Positions 36,130 through 45,464 are shown, counted from the first letter of the stretch. The stretch is DNA of 64,000 nt from an uncultured Tenacibaculum sp. (GCF_947502995.1 NZ_CANNBW010000023.1:1-64000), one strand, 5' to 3'. The notes: generated from the letters alone by a model not told the origin. Numbers and translations are program-made.

Positions 36130-37176
36130 TTACATACTTATTTTTAAATCTGAAGTTTGAATCGGCTCTTTTGCCAACTTGTTTAACACCTCGGGAGTTT
36201 TACTATGTAATAATTGAATGATTCTGTGTGGTGCAAAGACGTATTTTCTACGATCAACTTCATTCCATTTTTGATAGGTTTGTTTTGAGAAAAAACCGCC
36301 TTCAGTAAATGTACTACCAGAAAAAACCTCATCAGTTTTAAATGATAAAGCATACGATTCTAATGGAATTTGTTTTTTAGCAATTCCTTCTAATATTGCA
36401 TGTGTTATCTTATTTTCATCTTTAGCAAACACATTGTGAAGTGGTCCTAAATCTAATCGTTTGATATATTTCGGATGAATATCACCAAGTTTTCTATCGA
36501 TATTATGAGCCATAGTGTCTAAGGCCATTTTTCTATCTGCAGTTTCTTTTAATACTTTATACAAAGGCTCTTTAAAATCATTTGACTTTTTTCCTTCATA
36601 ATCAAAATACATAAAACAGATGTAAGGTCTGTTATCAGACACATCATAAAAACTCCAACTTGTAATATATTTTGCAGGACTATTTTCTGGTGCATTAATT
36701 ACTTTTCCTTGCACAAATTTTTTGAAAATGTACTTAGGATTTACAGAATTATAATACACAATTGAAGCCGCTTGAAATAATCTTCTTCTCTTAATAGGCT
36801 CTTTCTTACGTAATAGCGTATCTAAAAATTCTTCTTTAATATCATCTACATTTTCAAGCTTACTTATATATTCATTTCTTAAATCTAAATCATTGTAGAG
36901 ATACCTGAATTCTAAATAATTAGGAAAACCAGACTCTGTTAGATCTATTTTCATATTCTCTTCTTCATCATACATATATTTAATACGCATGGCTTCTATG
37001 GAATACAAGAATAAATCTGAATATTGTTTAAATATGGTTAATTCTTGATGACTACATAAATTCTGCTTTTGAATGTTCACTAAAAGTTCTTTCAGAACAA
37101 AGTCTAACATTTTATGGTAAAACACATATTGTTCTTTTGAATCTAATGTCGCAGAATCTAAAGGAGTTACAATCAT
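36130..37176 (-). CDS. Soluble protein of unknown function (AAA+ block)
   Basis: I do not recognise this 348-residue protein. It has no signal peptide or membrane segment. The first 160 residues are helical and charged. The second half contains an alpha/beta region (ICFMYFDYEGKKSNDFKEPL) and an aromatic end (GGFFSKQTYQKWNEVDRRKY, APHRIIQLLHSKTPEVLNKL). The gene heads the AAA+ transcript, since the gene before it has its own terminator at 37223-37246. A partner or substrate-binding role for the ATPase is a guess from position. Confidence 0.65.
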   Translation of the reverse strand: MIVTPLDSATLDSKEQYVFYHKMLDFVLKELLVNIQKQNLCSHQELTIFKQYSDLFLYSIEAMRIKYMYDEEENMKIDLTESGFPNYLEFRYLYNDLDLRNEYISKLENVDDIKEEFLDTLLRKKEPIKRRRLFQAASIVYYNSVNPKYIFKKFVQGKVINAPENSPAKYITSWSFYDVSDNRPYICFMYFDYEGKKSNDFKEPLYKVLKETADRKMALDTMAHNIDRKLGDIHPKYIKRLDLGPLHNVFAKDENKITHAILEGIAKKQIPLESYALSFKTDEVFSGSTFTEGGFFSKQTYQKWNEVDRRKYVFAPHRIIQLLHSKTPEVLNKLAKEPIQTSDLKISM

Positions 37177-37222
37177 ATTCTATATTGTATTACTAAAAAT
37201 CTTATAAATATTTTGGATAAAA

Positions 37223-37246
37223 AAAGCGGTAAAAGATTACCGCTTT
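37223..37246 (-). terminator. Terminator after the coiled-coil gene
   Basis: A 10-pair perfect stem (AAAGCGGTAA / TTACCGCTTT) with a 4-base loop is followed by a T run on the minus strand (seven T, counting the stem's last three). It separates the coiled-coil gene from the AAA+ block. Confidence 0.9.
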
Positions 37247-37254
37247 AATATTTG

Positions 37255-38598
37255 TTACGATAATAAATCGTCATCACTTGTTTCTGGCTCTGGATCATTT
37301 GAAGGCTCATCTCCTCCTCCAGTTGGAGCAGTTCCGTCAGCTTTATAATAATCTTCAAACAATTCTTTCATGTCAATTCCGTAACGATCTGCAAAGTTCT
37401 TTTGAATCTCAGAATCTTTCTCTCTAATTTCTTGTAATGCTTCTGCATAAGAACTATATACACCTTGCATTACTTTTTCGTGTACAGGAATGTTATCCAT
37501 CATTTCTTGACGAGCTTTAGCACTTGCTGTGTGCATAGCCGCTAAAGTTTCACCAATATGCTCATCTGTTTTAACACCTAAATGCTCTAAAATAGCAGCA
37601 AACTCTTGATCTGTTCTAGCTTTTAAAGCTACGATATAACCATCGTAATATTTTAAACGCTCTTCAGTATCTGACTTTAATTTTGCTCTATGTGTTTGTA
37701 AATTACTACGTAAAGATGTTAATACTTTAATTGTTAAGTTATGCTTATGCACAAAACTATCTTTACTCGCTGCTAAAGTAGTGTAAGCACTTTTTAAACC
37801 TTCTAATTCTTCTACTTTTTGCTCTAAAGATGTAACTTTACCAATAGCCTCTGAATATTCCGTTGACTGCTTATCTGCAATCTCTTCTAATTCTTGACGC
37901 GCTTGTTTTAATAAAGCATATTGCTCTTCTAACTGAGCTTCAACTTCTTTTTTCTTCTCTAAAGCTTTCGTATGATTTTTTGAAGCTTCTACAATAGCTG
38001 TTTGTAATTTCTCTTCAACCTCTTTGATTTCAATTTCACGGTTCTTTAAACGTGTTACTGCTGCTTGAGATTTATACGATAATTCACCTAATAAAGTTTG
38101 AACATCTGCACTTTCAATACGCTCTTGAAACTTAGCTTTGGCTTTATTATCTGCACTACTACGTGTTTTTTCAGCTTGTTTTAATTCTTCTTCAGCCTTT
38201 TGAATTTTACTTTTTCTTCCCCAAAGGTTATTCCACCAAGTATCTGGTTTATTTTGAGCATCCTCTAATTCAATTTTCGCTCTCTCTAATGCCTTTTGAG
38301 CATCGTCGATAATTTTTTGTTCTTCTGCGTTTAATGAAGAAAATTTTTCAAAAATAATACCTACTTCGTCTTGATAATCTGTTAAATCCTTAATCGCATC
38401 TAATAAAGTAGTTCTATCTTTTTCCGCCATATTTACAACATCATCTAATGTTGCATTTAATATTTTTTGACGTGTTTGCGGATCGTCTTCTTGAGCAAGC
38501 TTAGACTTCATACTATCTATAGCTTTCCCCCAGTTCACATCTACTTTTTCAGTTCTCTCGCTAGAATTTGTTTCTAGTAAATCAAAATCATCAGACAT
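37255..38598 (-). CDS. Long coiled-coil protein (next to the AAA+ block)
   Basis: The 447-residue protein is almost all helix. Long Glu/Lys/Ala-rich stretches form coiled coils at about 85-175 and 180-280, broken by an aromatic patch, DTWWNNLWGRKSK (about 124-136), that could lie on a membrane. Residues 280-410 are again helical (HNLTIKVLTSLRSNLQTHRA). The tail is Gly/Pro/Asp-rich (TAPTGGGDEPSNDPEPETSD) and disordered. It has no export signal. The general look recalls TelA-like or PspA-like proteins, but no motif confirms either. It has its own terminator, so it may be made in larger amounts than the ATPase genes behind it. Confidence 0.75.
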   Translation of the reverse strand: MSDDFDLLETNSSERTEKVDVNWGKAIDSMKSKLAQEDDPQTRQKILNATLDDVVNMAEKDRTTLLDAIKDLTDYQDEVGIIFEKFSSLNAEEQKIIDDAQKALERAKIELEDAQNKPDTWWNNLWGRKSKIQKAEEELKQAEKTRSSADNKAKAKFQERIESADVQTLLGELSYKSQAAVTRLKNREIEIKEVEEKLQTAIVEASKNHTKALEKKKEVEAQLEEQYALLKQARQELEEIADKQSTEYSEAIGKVTSLEQKVEELEGLKSAYTTLAASKDSFVHKHNLTIKVLTSLRSNLQTHRAKLKSDTEERLKYYDGYIVALKARTDQEFAAILEHLGVKTDEHIGETLAAMHTASAKARQEMMDNIPVHEKVMQGVYSSYAEALQEIREKDSEIQKNFADRYGIDMKELFEDYYKADGTAPTGGGDEPSNDPEPETSDDDLLS

Positions 38599-38732
38599 TT
38601 CGTGTAAGTTTTTTTAGTTGTACAATTTTTAAAGTTAGCAATTTCGTTAAAAAAAATTATTTCAAGAAATAATTATTCAACAATTATAAGTATCGTTTTT
38701 ACTTAAAATGTTACAATAATTCTATAAAAAAA

Positions 38733-38764
38733 GAAAAGCTACCTAAAAAATTAAGTAGCTTTTC
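38733..38764 (-). terminator. Terminator after aceA
   Basis: A 13-pair stem with one G-U pair (GAAAAGCTACYTA / TARGTAGCTTTTC) is followed by seven T on the minus strand, 68 bases past the aceA stop. Confidence 0.85.
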
Positions 38765-38831
38765 ACTTCAAACTAGAAATTTATGTAAACAAACAACTCT
38801 CTAAAACTCAAAAAAAGTTTCAGCGTTAATT

Positions 38832-40460
38832 TTAAATATTTACTGAAGTTTCTTCTAAAACTGCTTCAGTACTTTTCACTTCAAATTGATTTGATGTATT
38901 CTTCTCTCCTCCTGCTTTTAGCGCATTATCTCCTGAGAAGAATGTTTTATGATCGTCACCTAAATCAGAACCTGCCATTCTTTGGTGCTTCACACAAGAA
39001 ACTCCTTTTCTAATTTCTTGTCTTTGTACACCTTTCACATAAGCTAACATTCCTTCTTCACCGAAGTAACCTTCAGTTAAATCATTCATATGTAAAGCAG
39101 TTGTATGATATGTTGGTAACGTAATTAAGTGGTGGAAGATTCCAGCTTCTTTAGAACCATCTTGTTGGAAAGTTCTAATTTTCTCATCTGCACGATTAGA
39201 TAGTTCAGTTCCATCATAAACCACATCCATTAAATTAGCTCTATCGTATGCAGATACATCTTCTCCAGCTTCTACCATAGCATCGTAAACTTGCGTACGG
39301 AAGTTTAATGTCCAGTTAAATGAAGGTGAATTGTTATATACTAATTTTGCATTTGGAATTACTTCTCTAACTCTATTTACCATTGCAGCAATCTGACCTA
39401 CGTGTGGCGTTGGAGTTTCAATCCATAATAAATCTGCTCCATTTTGTAAACTTGTAATACAATCTAAAACAACTCTATCAATATTTGTCCCTTCTCTGAA
39501 CTTATATAATCCGTTTGCTAATCTTACAGGACGAACTAATTTCCCATCTCTTTTTAATAATACTTCGTTGTTAGAAACCTCATCGATAGAAACCTCTTCA
39601 CACTCTACGAAATCTAAATATTGAGAAGCTAAATCTCCTGGCTCTTGACTTACTGGTAATTTTTGAGTTAAACCAGCTCCTTCAGAGTCTGTTCTCGCTA
39701 CGATAACTCCATCTTCAACACCTAATTCTAGAAACGCGTAACGAACTGCATTTAATTTTGCCACGAAATCTTCGTGTGGTACAGTTACTTTTCCATCTTG
39801 GTGACCACATTGTTTTGCATCAGAAACCTGATTTTCGATCTGAATAGCACAAGCACCAGCTTGAATCATTTTCTTAGCTAATAAATAAGTCGCTTCTTCG
39901 TTTCCGAAACCAGCATCAATATCAGCAATAATTGGCACCACGTGAGTTTCAAAATTATCGATTTGACCTTGTACATCTTCTCCAGCTTCTAACCTTCTGA
40001 ATAAATCATTTAATTCGATAGCATCTGCTTGACGTAAGAAGTCATAAATCTCTTCTATTAATCCAGGTACAGCTGTTTTTTCATGCATTGACTGATCAGG
40101 TAACGGTCCGAATTCAGAACGTAACGCAGCTACCATCCAACCAGATAAGTATAAATATCTTTTACTAGTAGTTTTGTAATGTTTCTTTACTGAAATCATT
40201 TTTTGCTGAGCTACAAATCCGTGCCAGCATCCTAATGATTGTGTGTAATTAACAGGATCAGCATCATAAGCATCCATATCTTCTCTCATGATAGAAGCGG
40301 TGTACTTAGCAATATCTAAACCAGTTTTAAAACGATTTTGAGTTGCCATTCTTGCTGCATTTTCAGGACTAATAGCACTCCATGAATTCCCGAATTTTTC
40401 CTTTAAAGTTCTTACAGTTTCTAAAGCTGAACTATAACTTCCTTGTGCTAAATTTTTCAT
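38832..40460 (-). CDS. aceA: Isocitrate lyase
   Basis: The 542-residue protein cleaves isocitrate to glyoxylate and succinate, the first step of the glyoxylate shunt. It belongs to the longer isocitrate lyase type. The active-site signature is AKQCGHQDGKV (KKCGH in E. coli, one residue changed but the Cys-Gly-His kept). Other family pieces are PIIADIDAGFGNEEATYLL, IENQVSDAK, ARTDSEGAG, IETPTPHVGQIA and NNSPSFNW. It follows aceB by 89 bases and ends at its own terminator, so the two form an operon for growth on acetate or fatty acids, in line with the fadH-like and acyl-CoA carboxylase genes in this window. Confidence 0.95.
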   Translation of the reverse strand: MKNLAQGSYSSALETVRTLKEKFGNSWSAISPENAARMATQNRFKTGLDIAKYTASIMREDMDAYDADPVNYTQSLGCWHGFVAQQKMISVKKHYKTTSKRYLYLSGWMVAALRSEFGPLPDQSMHEKTAVPGLIEEIYDFLRQADAIELNDLFRRLEAGEDVQGQIDNFETHVVPIIADIDAGFGNEEATYLLAKKMIQAGACAIQIENQVSDAKQCGHQDGKVTVPHEDFVAKLNAVRYAFLELGVEDGVIVARTDSEGAGLTQKLPVSQEPGDLASQYLDFVECEEVSIDEVSNNEVLLKRDGKLVRPVRLANGLYKFREGTNIDRVVLDCITSLQNGADLLWIETPTPHVGQIAAMVNRVREVIPNAKLVYNNSPSFNWTLNFRTQVYDAMVEAGEDVSAYDRANLMDVVYDGTELSNRADEKIRTFQQDGSKEAGIFHHLITLPTYHTTALHMNDLTEGYFGEEGMLAYVKGVQRQEIRKGVSCVKHQRMAGSDLGDDHKTFFSGDNALKAGGEKNTSNQFEVKSTEAVLEETSVNI

Positions 40461-40504
40461 AATATTGTATTTCGCTATTGAGTTATTTAATTTATTAATG
40501 ACTC

Positions 40505-40551
40505 GCCCTTTAAATGTTGCCGCATTTTTAGGGCTTTTTTTATTTTTAATT
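40505..40551 (+). terminator. Terminator-like hairpin facing against aceBA
   Basis: GCCCT-tt-AAATG and CATTT-tt-AGGGC pair around a 6-base loop (40505-40534), and a long T-rich run follows on the plus strand to 40551. On the coding (minus) strand the hairpin has no T run, so it would not stop aceA transcription. It may end an antisense transcript or protect the aceB/aceA mRNA. Confidence 0.5.
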
Positions 40552-42145
40552 ATATGTATTGGTACGCTGGTAAGGTTAAAAACTCTTCAAAGTCTTCTGA
40601 CAACACTAAGTCATCGAACAATTGAATTGCTAATTCAAATCTTCTAGAATTAAAAGCTGCTTCACCAACTAAATCTTTAATTTTTTCTATCTCTTGAACT
40701 TTAAACTCGTTGTACATTTCTATATCGAAAGCTCTTTCATCTTCTAATCGAACTCCTTTGTGTAGCCATTGCCAAATTTGTGTTCTTGAAATTTCTGCAG
40801 TTGCTGCATCCTCCATTAAGTTATATAATGCTGCTGCTCCATTTCCTGACAACCAACTTTCGATATACAAAATACCCACATTGATATTCTCACGAATTCC
40901 TTTTTCAGTTACAGTTCCTGTTGGTAATTCCACTAACTCTTCTTCTGTAACCACTAAATCTTCACGCTTGTTATCAATTTGATTTGGAGTTGGCATGTAT
41001 TCATTGAAAACATCCATAGCTACTTTTACTAAAGCTGGATGCGCAACCCAAGTTCCATCGTGACCATTTTTCACTTCTTGAAGTTTATCTCGCTCTACTT
41101 TTGCATAAGCTGCATTGTTTGCTTCCTCATTATTTTTAACAGGAATTTGCGCTGCCATTCCTCCCATTGCATGAACTCTTCTTACATGACAACGTTGAAC
41201 TACGCGTTGAGAATATGCTTTCATAAATGGCGAGCTCATTGTTACTTGAGCACGATCTGGAACTAAAAACCCTTCATGATTTCTAAACTTCTTTATATAA
41301 GAGAAGATGTAATCCCATCGACCACAATTAAGCCCAGCCATATGATCTTTTAATTCGTATATAATTTCATCTAATTGAAAACTTGCTGTAATTGTTTCAA
41401 CAAGAACTGTAGCTTTAATAGTATCTTGAGCAATACCTAAATAATCTTGCGCAAAAACAAATACTTCATTCCACCAACGAGCTTCTAAATAATGTTCTAA
41501 TTTTGGCAAATAAAAATAAGTTGCAGATCCTTTTTCTTGTAATACTTTAATATTATGAAAGAAATATAATCCGAAATCAACTAAAGAACCCGACATCTCC
41601 TCTCCATCAACTACAAAATGTCTTTCATTTAAATGTAAACCTCTAGGTCTTACTAATAATAATGCTGTTTCTTCATTCAACTGATACGTTTTATCTTTCT
41701 TTTCGTTGTAGAACGAAATCGTTTTCGTATTAGCATCAAATAAATTTTGTTGACCATTTAGTATATTAGAAATTGTTGGAGCATTACTATCTTCAAAATC
41801 TGCCATAAAAGTTTTAGCACCAGAATTTAAAGCATTAATCACCATTTTTCTATCAACTGGACCTGTAATCTCAACTCTTCTATCTAGTAAATCTTGAGGC
41901 AAAGGTTTACAAACCCAATCTGAATTTCTTATTGAAGCTGTTTCTTCTGGAAACGAAGGAAAATTTCCTTCATCAAAATACGCTTGCATCTTGACTCTTT
42001 CCTTTAGCAACTCCAATCTTTTAGCATTAAACCTATTGTGTAACTCGACTAAAAAAACTTTAGCTTCTGGAGTTAAAATTGATTGATAAGACTGTTCTTC
42101 AAATCCTTTGAATTGAATCTCATTTAACATTGCTTTTGTTTCCAT
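40550..42145 (-). CDS. aceB: Malate synthase A
   Basis: The 531-residue protein condenses glyoxylate with acetyl-CoA to malate, closing the glyoxylate shunt. Length fits the A form (about 530). Family pieces: FMADFEDSNAPT with the catalytic acidic residues, LLVRPRGLHLNE, TVLVETITASFQLDEIIYEL, LNCGRWDYIFSYIK and HAMGGMAAQIP. The ATG is at 42145. The promoter (TTG/TATCATTG) and a palindrome lie just upstream, shared with the divergent regulator gene at 42273. Confidence 0.95.
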   Translation of the reverse strand: METKAMLNEIQFKGFEEQSYQSILTPEAKVFLVELHNRFNAKRLELLKERVKMQAYFDEGNFPSFPEETASIRNSDWVCKPLPQDLLDRRVEITGPVDRKMVINALNSGAKTFMADFEDSNAPTISNILNGQQNLFDANTKTISFYNEKKDKTYQLNEETALLLVRPRGLHLNERHFVVDGEEMSGSLVDFGLYFFHNIKVLQEKGSATYFYLPKLEHYLEARWWNEVFVFAQDYLGIAQDTIKATVLVETITASFQLDEIIYELKDHMAGLNCGRWDYIFSYIKKFRNHEGFLVPDRAQVTMSSPFMKAYSQRVVQRCHVRRVHAMGGMAAQIPVKNNEEANNAAYAKVERDKLQEVKNGHDGTWVAHPALVKVAMDVFNEYMPTPNQIDNKREDLVVTEEELVELPTGTVTEKGIRENINVGILYIESWLSGNGAAALYNLMEDAATAEISRTQIWQWLHKGVRLEDERAFDIEMYNEFKVQEIEKIKDLVGEAAFNSRRFELAIQLFDDLVLSEDFEEFLTLPAYQYI

Positions 42146-42174
42146 TTTTCTTCTTTTTAAAAAACTACACTACA

Positions 42175-42267
42175 ATGATATAAAATATTTTTGGTCTCCA
42201 CAAGCGAACGTTCGCTAAATTTTAAAAAATTTTAATTTTTATAAGTTCGCTTTATTCTTTACATTTG
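42175..42267. promoter_or_regulatory. Divergent promoters and palindromic operator between aceB and its likely regulator
   Basis: On the minus strand TTG (42203-42201) and a near-consensus -7 box TATCATTG lie 20 bases apart before aceB. AGCGAACGTTCGCT (42203-42216) is a perfect 14-base palindrome abutting that -33 element. A half site, AGTTCGCT, recurs at 42244-42251. On the plus strand TACATTTG (42260-42267) is the -7 box for the regulator, only 5 bases before its ATG at 42273, so its mRNA may be nearly leaderless. The palindrome is GC-rich against this background and is the best operator in the window. Confidence 0.65.
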
Positions 42268-42272
42268 ATTTT

Positions 42273-43757
42273 ATGATCATAGAAGACGAATATATTCGCC
42301 TAATTTTTGGGCTAAAACTTAAGCAAATACGAACAGAGAAAAACCTTTCTTTATTTGGCTTAGCTAAACTTACAGGGTTATCTAAATCGTATTTAAATGA
42401 AATAGAGAAAGGAAAAAAATATCCTAAAACAGATAAGATTGCAATTCTTTCGGATAGCTTAGAAGTTCCTTATGATCATTTGGTTTCTTTAAAGCTTGAT
42501 AAAAACCTAGCTCCTATTGGAGAAATTTTACAGTCTAAAATTCTAAAGGAAATTCCGTTAGACTTATTCGGTATTCAAGAAAACAACTTAATAGATATTG
42601 TTGCTAATGCTCCTGCTAAAGTGAATGCTTTTATTAGTACAATAATTAAGATATCTCAGAATTATAATTTAACCCGAGAAAGTTTCTTCCTAGCTTCTTT
42701 ACGTTCTTACCAGGAAGCTCACAATAATTATTTTGAAGATATTGAAGATAGTGTTGAGAAGTTTGCAAAATCGTATCACATAGATTTAACTAAAGAAATT
42801 ACTTCTGCAGATTTAGAAGAAGTTTTAAAAGAAGAGTTCAATTATAAAATAGATACCGAAGAATTATCTAAACATAAAAACTTAACAGATTTACGTAACA
42901 TATACATTCCTAAAAAGAATACTCTTTTATTAACTAATGAAATTTCTGAAGCTCAAAGAACTTTTATTCTTGCCAAAGAAATTGCCTATAACTTTTTAAA
43001 AATTGAAGATCGTTTGTATACTTTTCCTTGGATAAAATTTGAAAGTTTCGATCAGGTTTTAAATAATTTTATTGCTTCCTATTTTGCTGGAGCATTAATT
43101 ATTCCAAAGAAAAAATTGATTCAACAATTAAAAGAATTATTCGATAAAGAAGATTGGAATCCACTACGATTACATAAAATCATTAAAAGTTATAATTGTT
43201 CAGACGAGACTTTTTATCAGCGTTTAACTAATATTTTACCAAAAGCTTTTAATATTAAAAACCTATTCTTTTTACGATTCACTTATAAAAAGGATGCTCC
43301 GAAATATCGTTTAAGTAAAGAATTACATATTACACAGCAACAATCACCACACGCAAATCGAAATCAAGAACACTATTGCAGAAGGTGGGTTTCCTTGAAA
43401 ACCATTCAAAATTTTATCACTTCAGACCAACAAAAATCTGCATCAGGAATTCAAATTTCATCGTACCAAAATTCAAACAACGAATATTTAGTATTATCAT
43501 CAGCTAACAAAGATCCTTTCAAAAAAGACATTTATAGGAGTATCAGTATCGGTATGCTTTTATCTCCACACTTGAAAAGAAAAGTAAACTTTTTAAAAGA
43601 AGATACTTTTGAAAAACAATTGGTAGGTGTCACCTGTGAATCTTGTGCTGTAAAAGACTGTAAAGAACGTGTATCTGAACCATGGATTTTAGAGAAAAGA
43701 GCACGATATAAAGAAATAGAAAACACAGTTAATAACATTATAAAATCCTATACTTAA
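42273..43757 (+). CDS. XRE-type regulator of the RamB/short-chain fatty acid family
   Basis: The 494-residue protein has an N-terminal helix-turn-helix (LKQIRTEKNLSLFGLAKLTG, LSKSYLNEIEKGKKYP). A middle domain of the ImmA/IrrE type follows (ISEAQRTFILAKEIAYNFLK, though without an intact HExxH zinc motif). The C-terminal domain has a cysteine cluster (GVTCESCAVKDCKERV) like that of RamB/MccR/ScfR regulators. In other bacteria RamB controls glyoxylate-cycle genes and others sense acyl-CoA. Here the gene faces aceB across a palindrome, so control of aceBA is very likely, with a metabolite of acetate or acyl-CoA as the possible signal. Confidence 0.85.
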   Translation: MIIEDEYIRLIFGLKLKQIRTEKNLSLFGLAKLTGLSKSYLNEIEKGKKYPKTDKIAILSDSLEVPYDHLVSLKLDKNLAPIGEILQSKILKEIPLDLFGIQENNLIDIVANAPAKVNAFISTIIKISQNYNLTRESFFLASLRSYQEAHNNYFEDIEDSVEKFAKSYHIDLTKEITSADLEEVLKEEFNYKIDTEELSKHKNLTDLRNIYIPKKNTLLLTNEISEAQRTFILAKEIAYNFLKIEDRLYTFPWIKFESFDQVLNNFIASYFAGALIIPKKKLIQQLKELFDKEDWNPLRLHKIIKSYNCSDETFYQRLTNILPKAFNIKNLFFLRFTYKKDAPKYRLSKELHITQQQSPHANRNQEHYCRRWVSLKTIQNFITSDQQKSASGIQISSYQNSNNEYLVLSSANKDPFKKDIYRSISIGMLLSPHLKRKVNFLKEDTFEKQLVGVTCESCAVKDCKERVSEPWILEKRARYKEIENTVNNIIKSYT

Positions 43758-43819
43758 GAGCTTAAAAAATCTGCATTGATTTTGTTATTTTAGCAATCAC
43801 AAAACAAACAGACTACTTT

Positions 43820-45463
43820 ATGGATATTAACTTCAATAAAAACGAAGATCATAATAAGCTATTAGCTTCGGATTTAAGACAACGATTAGCTAAAGTTAAA
43901 TTAGGTGGTGGTGAAAAAAGAATTCAAAAACACCACGAAAAAGGAAAGTTAACTGCCCGTGAACGAATTGAATATTTATTAGATGACGATACAGACAGCA
44001 TAGAAATTGGTGCTTTTGCTGGAGAAGGAATGTATACCGAACATGGTGGATGTCCTTCGGGAGGTGTAGTTATTAAAATTGGATATGTAAAAGGTAAACA
44101 ATGTATCGTTGTAGCAAATGATGCGACTGTAAAAGCTGGAGCTTGGTTTCCTATCACTGGAAAGAAAAATTTAAGAGCTCAAGAAATTGCAATAGAAAAT
44201 AGACTACCAATTATTTACTTAGTGGATTCTGCTGGCGTGTATTTACCAATGCAAGATGAGATTTTTCCAGATAAAGAACATTTCGGAAGAATTTTTAGAA
44301 ATAATGCTGTAATGAGTAGCATGGGAATTACTCAAATCGCTGCTGTTATGGGAAGCTGTGTTGCTGGTGGTGCTTATTTACCAATTATGAGTGATGAAGC
44401 TTTAATCGTAGACAAAACAGGAAGTATTTTCTTAGCAGGAAGTTATTTAGTTAAAGCTGCAATCGGTGAAGCTATCGATAACGAAACTTTAGGTGGAGCA
44501 ACTACGCATTGTGAGATTTCTGGAGTTACTGATTACAAAGCAAAAGATGATAAAGATGCTTTAGATAGAATCAAAAATGTAATGGATAAAATCGGTGACT
44601 TTGAGAAGGCTGGATATAACAGAACTGAAAGCAAATCACCGGCAAAGGATGAAAATGAAATCTTCGGAATTTTACCAAAAGCTCGTCATGAACAATACGA
44701 TATGATGGAAATCATTGAGCGTTTAGTTGATGATTCTGAATTTGATGAATATAAAGCTGGTTACGGACAAACAATAATTACAGGTTATGCAAGAATTGAT
44801 GGTTGGGCTGTTGGAATTGTAGCGAATCAACGAAAGATTGTAAAATCAAAAGGAGCTAAAACTAAACCTAGCGAAATGCAATTTGGTGGAGTTATTTACT
44901 CTGATTCTGCGGATAAAGCGACTCGTTTTATTGCTAATTGTAATCAGAAGAAAATTCCTTTAGTTTTCTTACAAGATGTAACTGGATTTATGGTAGGAAG
45001 TAAATCTGAACACGGAGGAATTATTAAAGATGGAGCAAAAATGGTAAATGCTGTAAGTAATTCGGTAGTACCAAAATTTACTATTGTTATAGGAAATTCT
45101 TATGGCGCTGGAAACTATGCCATGTGTGGAAAAGCTTACGATCCAAGATTAATCGCAGCTTGGCCAAGTGCAGAGTTAGCTGTAATGAGTGGAGCTTCAG
45201 CTGCAAAAGTTTTATTACAGATAGAAACTGCTGCTTTAAAGAAAAAAGGTGAAGAAATCACAAAAGAAAAAGAAGCAGAATTATTTAATAAAATAAAATC
45301 TAGATACGACGAGCAAATCTCTCCATATTATGCTGCAGCAAGAATTTGGACAGATGGAGTTATTAATCCATTAGACACGAGAAAATGGGTTTCAATGGGA
45401 ATTGAAGCCGCTAATCATGCTCCAATTGAAAAACCTTTTAACTTAGGTGTAATTCAAGTATAA
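43820..45463 (+). CDS. Acyl-CoA carboxylase, carboxyltransferase (beta) subunit
   Basis: The 547-residue protein carries both halves of the biotin-dependent carboxyltransferase. Typical pieces are GKLTARERIEYLLDDDTDSI, VVANDATVKAGAWFPIT, DSAGVYLPMQDEIFPDKEHF, GSCVAGGAYLPIMSDE and, in the second half, PLVFLQDVTGFMVGSKSEHG and GNSYGAGNYAMCGKAYDPRL. The motif with FPDKEHFGRIF is closest to methylcrotonoyl-CoA carboxylase (MccB), so leucine or branched-chain degradation is likely; propionyl-CoA is an alternative. The biotin-carrying alpha subunit is not in this window. The gene is one base away from the next one, a sensor kinase, and lies behind the RamB-like regulator. Confidence 0.9.
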   Translation: MDINFNKNEDHNKLLASDLRQRLAKVKLGGGEKRIQKHHEKGKLTARERIEYLLDDDTDSIEIGAFAGEGMYTEHGGCPSGGVVIKIGYVKGKQCIVVANDATVKAGAWFPITGKKNLRAQEIAIENRLPIIYLVDSAGVYLPMQDEIFPDKEHFGRIFRNNAVMSSMGITQIAAVMGSCVAGGAYLPIMSDEALIVDKTGSIFLAGSYLVKAAIGEAIDNETLGGATTHCEISGVTDYKAKDDKDALDRIKNVMDKIGDFEKAGYNRTESKSPAKDENEIFGILPKARHEQYDMMEIIERLVDDSEFDEYKAGYGQTIITGYARIDGWAVGIVANQRKIVKSKGAKTKPSEMQFGGVIYSDSADKATRFIANCNQKKIPLVFLQDVTGFMVGSKSEHGGIIKDGAKMVNAVSNSVVPKFTIVIGNSYGAGNYAMCGKAYDPRLIAAWPSAELAVMSGASAAKVLLQIETAALKKKGEEITKEKEAELFNKIKSRYDEQISPYYAAARIWTDGVINPLDTRKWVSMGIEAANHAPIEKPFNLGVIQV

Positions 45464-45464
45464 A

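Noticed and set aside
19334..38598. Contractile injection system or type VI-like cluster because of the AAA+ ATPase
   Set aside because: No sheath, tube, baseplate or spike protein is present in the window; the neighbours are membrane and coiled-coil proteins.
40710..40982. Plus-strand frames opposite aceB (40710-40982, 41039-41266)
   Set aside because: They lie fully inside a well-supported gene and show no domain, signal or promoter of their own.
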